Below, in pieces: positions 61,021-64,000 of a DNA stretch of 64,000 nucleotides. The DNA is from RBG-13-43-22 sp040755035 (lineage in GTDB: Bacteria; Desulfobacterota; RBG-13-43-22). The translations under genes and the position numbers were made by a program. Where the stretch lies: contig JBFMBU010000030.1 in NCBI GenBank assembly GCA_040755035.1, positions 47,080-111,079 of the forward strand. The letters run 5' to 3'. The notes below the pieces were generated by a model, which was not told the DNA's origin, ran no database searches, and worked only from the letters and a program-made list of their open reading frames with translations. How positions within the stretch are numbered: the stretch's first letter is position 1; every line of letters starts with the position of its first letter.

Positions 61021-61629
61021 ATGCCCAAATTGCCAAGTGTGATTCTTTTTGATCTGGGCGGGGTCCTGGTCCAGTGGGATGGGATCACTCCCTTGATACA
61101 ATTAACATGTGGCCGGTTAACCCCTGAATTGGCCCGCCGTTTTTGGCTGGAATCCCCCTGGGTCAGGAAATTAGAAACGGGACGATGCTCAGGCTTTGAA
61201 TTTGCTGTCGGGGTTATTGAGGAACTGAATCTTGCTCTCGATCCTAACGAGTTTATACAACAATATATTTCCTGGGATCAAGGGCTGCTTCCGGGTGCCC
61301 GGGAATTATTGGACCATTTACGGTCCCAATATCTGCTTGTCTGCCTCAGCAACAACAACGAGCTCCATTGGGCCCCCCTTCGAGACAAGGCCGGTGTGGA
61401 CAAGCTCTTTGATTATTGCTTTATCTCCCATGAGATCGGCGTGATGAAACCAAGCCCGGAGGCCTTTCTCCATGTATTGAAAAAGATCGGGAAGAAAGCA
61501 GAAGAATTTCTCTTTTTTGATGACAATCCGGAATGTGTCGAAACAGCTCGCAGCCTGGGCATGTCGGCTTTTTGTGTTTCTGGGGTGGGCGGGGTGGAAT
61601 CGGTTCTCCAGAATCTGAACATTTCATAA
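61021..61629 (+). CDS. HAD-family hydrolase (subfamily IA, variant 3)
   Basis: A 202-residue protein. Motif I is LFDLGGVLVQWD: the first Asp is kept, the +2 Asp is Gly, as in the YihX-like group. Motif II is CLSNNNELHW, motif III is in VMKPSPEAFLHVLKKIG, motif IV is FFDDNPECVETARSLG. The cap is a small helical bundle. A sugar-phosphate or nucleotide phosphatase role is possible. It is a single gene between toxin modules. Confidence 0.85.
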   Translation: MPKLPSVILFDLGGVLVQWDGITPLIQLTCGRLTPELARRFWLESPWVRKLETGRCSGFEFAVGVIEELNLALDPNEFIQQYISWDQGLLPGARELLDHLRSQYLLVCLSNNNELHWAPLRDKAGVDKLFDYCFISHEIGVMKPSPEAFLHVLKKIGKKAEEFLFFDDNPECVETARSLGMSAFCVSGVGGVESVLQNLNIS

Positions 61630-61736
61630 ATTAATTGACAAATTAAGAAGTTATGCTAACCTTAATAAATCTCCCATTAAATCATCACTTGTTTTTTGAT
61701 AAAAGGAAAGTTTGGAATTCATGCGGAGGAATATAA

Positions 61737-62051
61737 ATGAGTATAAAAATAGAAATACCAAAAAATAAAATTGCTTCTTTCTGCCAGGAGCATAGCATTC
61801 GACGTATGGCCTTTTTCGGGTCGGTCCTTCGTGATGACTTCCGTTCAGATAGTGATGTGGATATTCTGGTTGATTTTCAACCGGAGGCAAAGTTCGGTTT
61901 GTTCGATATTGTAAGGATGCAGGAGGAATTAAAAAATATTTTAGGGCGGGAGGTGGATTTGGTTGATCAAACAGCTATAGCCCAAAGCCCTAATTATTTG
62001 CGGCGAAAGGCGATCTTGAATTCTTTGGAGTTGGTTTATGCGGAGGGATGA
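61737..62051 (+). CDS. mntA: MntA-type nucleotidyltransferase antitoxin
   Basis: A 104-residue minimal nucleotidyltransferase. The catalytic motif is FFGSVLRDDFRSDSDVDILVDF, giving G28-S29 and the aspartates D40 and D42. MntA proteins inactivate HepT by adding AMP to a tyrosine of its active site. The stop lies inside the HepT gene, overlapping by 14 bases, so the two are coupled. Confidence 0.92.
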   Translation: MSIKIEIPKNKIASFCQEHSIRRMAFFGSVLRDDFRSDSDVDILVDFQPEAKFGLFDIVRMQEELKNILGREVDLVDQTAIAQSPNYLRRKAILNSLELVYAEG

Positions 62052-62397
62052 GGCCTTTCTGCTGGATATGCTATTGGCGGCCCGAGAGGCGGTTTCTTTC
62101 GTTAAGGGGTTGACGTTTGATCAATTTCAAAACAGCCGTGTGCACCAGCTTGCCGTTTTAAAGGCCCTGGAAACCATTGGCGAAGCGGCCGGAAGGCTCT
62201 CAAAAGAAAAAAGAGAATTCCACTCAGAAATACCCTGGCTGGAAATCATTGGTATGCGAAATAGACTGATTCATGGCTATTTTGAGATAGATCTAAAGAA
62301 AGTTTGGGATACAGCAACAAACGACTTGGGATCATTGATTTCCAGATTAGAAAAAATAGTGCCTCCTGATGAATCCCAAGATATTTCAAATCAATAA
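62038..62397 (+). CDS. hepT: HepT-type HEPN ribonuclease toxin
   Basis: A 119-residue helical HEPN protein. The RNase motif R-x4-H-x-Y is R74-NRLI-H79-G-Y81, with the AMP-accepting tyrosine kept. The start MRRDEAFLLDMLLAAREAV and the GEAAGRLSKE helix are standard. The pair with MntA is complete and looks functional. Confidence 0.93.
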   Translation: MRRDEAFLLDMLLAAREAVSFVKGLTFDQFQNSRVHQLAVLKALETIGEAAGRLSKEKREFHSEIPWLEIIGMRNRLIHGYFEIDLKKVWDTATNDLGSLISRLEKIVPPDESQDISNQ

Positions 62398-62535
62398 CCA
62401 AATTCTGAAACAGTCAATTCTTCCCCCAGCAGCAAAATATCTCTCAGCATTTTATAGCCTTTTTTGAAGGGAAAGACTTCATCATTTTTGATCTGGTAGG
62501 GGTTCTTTTAGATTTCTTTAGGTAGCCGGCAACGG
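62398..62535. other. Gap with a minus-strand peptide remnant
   Basis: On the minus strand a stop-to-stop frame (about 62396-62515) reads PYQIKNDEVFPFKKGYKML followed by RDILLLGEELTVSEFGY. It is protein-like but has no start codon and I do not recognise it. It may be the tail of a lost gene. Confidence 0.25.
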
Positions 62536-62859
62536 ATGAGGATCTACGTTTCACATAGCCGCAGTTTTGATTTTAAGGTAGAACTGTATCAACCCCTTCG
62601 GTTGATCAGCGGGATCGAATGGGTCTTTCCCCATGAGGAAAGCGAAGAGGCCTATCCGGTTTTGGAGCTTATTCGATCAGGGACCTTGAACTCAATTATA
62701 GCAGAGGTTTCGTTTCCCTCGACCGGCCAGGGGATTGAACTGGGCTGGGCATTCCTTTTGAACCTGAGACAAGCAACGATAGCCTACCTATTCAAGCAGT
62801 TTAAGGCTGCGGGGATTCCGAGGTTCCCTTTTCAAGCAGTGTTTTTACATAGGCATTGA
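62536..62859 (+). pseudogene. Truncated copy of the deoxyribosyltransferase-like gene
   Basis: The first 74 codons (to 62757) are 65/74 identical to the protein encoded at 58560. After WAFL the similarity ends abruptly and an unrelated 33-residue tail runs into the convergent hicB gene. The C-terminal third of the fold is therefore lost. The break is clean, which suggests a recombination event at that point. Confidence 0.75.
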
Positions 62860-63151
62860 GGGTCATTCCTTTATTGGCAGCATTGATGACTAAGCGCCCA
62901 TGAAGGGTCGGATTGAGTCGAATATTGAAAGAGCCTTTAAATGGTTTTTCCGGTTCTTTCCCTTGGTCCGCGCACATATTCAAGTAGTCATCCACGGCGG
63001 CCTGAAAATCTTTTTCTATTTCGATAACCGTTGCTCCTTCAAATCCAATCAATGCGGATGACAGACCAAGTGCGCGCCCATGAAAAATTTTATCTTCGGC
63101 GTCAAAAACGACACTACCGGTATACCCCTTATATTTTAAAATGTTTTTCAT
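62801..63151 (-). CDS. hicB: HicB-type antitoxin
   Basis: A 116-residue protein. The partial RNase-H-like fold is seen in LKYKGYTGSVVFDAEDKIFHGRALGL and GFEGATVIEIEKDFQAAVDDYL, followed by a ribbon-helix-helix tail (GSFNIRLNPTLHGRLVINAA). It lies after hicA and overlaps it by four bases. Its last 20 codons overlap the truncated gene on the other strand. Confidence 0.92.
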   Translation of the reverse strand: MKNILKYKGYTGSVVFDAEDKIFHGRALGLSSALIGFEGATVIEIEKDFQAAVDDYLNMCADQGKEPEKPFKGSFNIRLNPTLHGRLVINAANKGMTLNAYVKTLLEKGTSESPQP

Positions 63152-63402
63152 GGTGTTACTCCAATTTCCATTAAAAAATCTCTTACCAGTTCAACAGAAT
63201 ACTTCGGCAAAACCTTTTGGGGATGTGGCTTATGGATATGAACACTATACCCGCCATATTCGAACCTCACCCGGGAACCTCGTCCTTCTCCGATCCTCGC
63301 CCCTATGGAGGTAAGTAATGATTTTAAATCCTCATACCTCAAATCGGAACGGGTATGTTTCTCAAAAACGAGAAGCAGAGCTTTCTGTTGTTTCTTGTTC
63401 AT
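63148..63402 (-). CDS. hicA: HicA-type mRNA interferase toxin
   Basis: An 84-residue dsRBD-like toxin. The pattern RYEDLKSLLTSIGARIGEGRGSRVRF and the catalytic histidine in SVHIHKPHPQKVLPKYSV fit HicA. It precedes hicB in the order toxin-antitoxin. The VRDFLMEIGV end is typical. Confidence 0.92.
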   Translation of the reverse strand: MNKKQQKALLLVFEKHTRSDLRYEDLKSLLTSIGARIGEGRGSRVRFEYGGYSVHIHKPHPQKVLPKYSVELVRDFLMEIGVTP

Positions 63403-63435
63403 TAATGGAGAAGCCTAACAAAAAATGAAACAAAG

Positions 63436-63454
63436 GGCAACTATAAATTAGTTG
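63436..63454. repeat. Small hairpin upstream of hicA
   Basis: gcaact (63436-63441) and agttgc (63449-63454) form a 6-bp stem 35 bases upstream of the hicA start on the other strand. It may be part of the hic operator. Confidence 0.35.
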
Positions 63455-63635
63455 CAAAATCAAATTCCGTGGTGCATCATGTAATATTCGACAAGATTGC
63501 CCTGATTAAGTTATGATTAAATAATTCAATAACATCTTAAAATGGTTTCGTTCAGCATGAATCAGCTCCATTTGGATTGAACATCAAATAAATGATTAGA
63601 ATAACTTAGCTTCTTGAAAAAGGAAAAAAGTCTTT

Positions 63636-63938
63636 ATGAAAATTGCCGTATTGTTTGGAGGCACAAGTTCGGAGCGAGACGTATCGGTAGCCAGCGGGGG
63701 TGCTCAAGAGATTTTTCCGGCTGATCTTCCCGAAGAAAAGATATTGGCTGTTCAAGAGCTTGCTCTACGGGCACAAAAGGCATTGAAGGTCCAAGATTAT
63801 AGCCGGGTTGATTTCCGGATGGATGCGCAAGGCAATTTTTGGTGTTTGGAAGTCAATACCTTACCGGGGATGACCCACGGTAAATTTGTTCTAAATAAAA
63901 TATCATTAATAGGACAGGGCGCAAGCGTTTTTTGTTAA
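63636..63938 (+). pseudogene. D-alanine-D-alanine ligase with internal deletion
   Basis: The frame starts as a normal Ddl (MKIAVLFGGTSSERDVSVASG) and jumps to the C-terminal third: FPADLPEEKILAVQELALRA, DYSRVDFRMDAQGNFWCLEVNTLPGMT. Around 200 residues holding the ATP-grasp centre are missing, and after PGMT the sequence leaves the family. The remaining reading frame is intact by chance or by in-frame deletion, but the product cannot be a working ligase. Confidence 0.75.
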
Positions 63939-64000
63939 GCGCAAATAATCGCAAACCAAGCGGGGATTACGAGTCAGTTGCCGCATTTTCTGGGCGACAG

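Noticed and set aside
51562..63938. Possible integron cassette array (many small plus-strand genes)
   Set aside because: No repeated attC-type sites with GTTRRRY and RYYYAAC arms were found between the genes, orientation is mixed, and no integrase is present. A lone GCCTAAC near 63413 is not enough.

Overview
The window looks like a chromosomal piece from a Gram-negative anaerobe or facultative anaerobe, most likely a Desulfobacterota (deltaproteobacterial) lineage. Reasons: a complete Tol-Pal order, an outer-membrane TonB-type receptor and beta-barrel, several Cache/PAS sensor kinases, acetate and acyl-CoA metabolism genes, a cytoplasmic molybdopterin oxidoreductase with its ferredoxin subunit, and a tripartite tricarboxylate transporter. 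This is inferred from gene content; no 16S or tRNA gene is present.

Layout. 1-3.7 kb (minus): tolQ-tolR-tolA-tolB and the first codons of a lipoprotein, probably pal. 3.9-7.9 kb (minus): a GcvH-like protein that has lost its lipoylation lysine, then ileS-lspA. 8-10.2 kb (plus): HAD hydrolase, radical SAM protein, small TIGR04076-like protein. 10.4-12.8 kb (minus): DUF4139 protein and an outer-membrane barrel. 13.5-18.1 kb: acetyl-CoA synthetase, an OFA-type MFS carrier and a convergent AcuC-type deacetylase, a set suited to acetate activation with lysine-acetylation control. 18.3-29 kb: signalling block with a lone receiver, three sensor kinases, a thiolase, and a YfiR / TonB-receptor / CHASE8-kinase unit. 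29-34 kb: YcbK-like peptidase split by a one-base shift, MarR regulator, molybdenum oxidoreductase plus ferredoxin. 34.2-44.2 kb (plus): a GntR-headed catabolic operon with two biotin-dependent carboxyltransferases, an acyl-CoA ligase, TctB-TctA-TctC uptake, a 34-residue half biotinyl domain and a crotonase; a PLP decarboxylase follows.

From about 46 kb on the character changes. A sugar kinase with no normal start codon abuts a cut-off AAA ATPase gene. Then follows a low-GC accessory island: VapBC, two HigBA-like pairs, MntA-HepT, HicAB, a nucleotidyltransferase pair, an IS110 transposase with a structured non-coding flank, and a RAYT/Y1 transposase bounded by 24-bp inverted repeats. Among them lie many broken genes: IS91-like, HIT, MazG, HAD, D-Ala-D-Ala ligase and a truncated second copy of a deoxyribosyltransferase-like gene. 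No CRISPR array, rRNA or tRNA was found.

The least ordinary items are the lysine-less H-protein, the YfiR/receptor/kinase unit, the dual-carboxyltransferase operon with its half carrier, the inverted-repeat-bounded RAYT element, and the structured segment beside the IS110 transposase.
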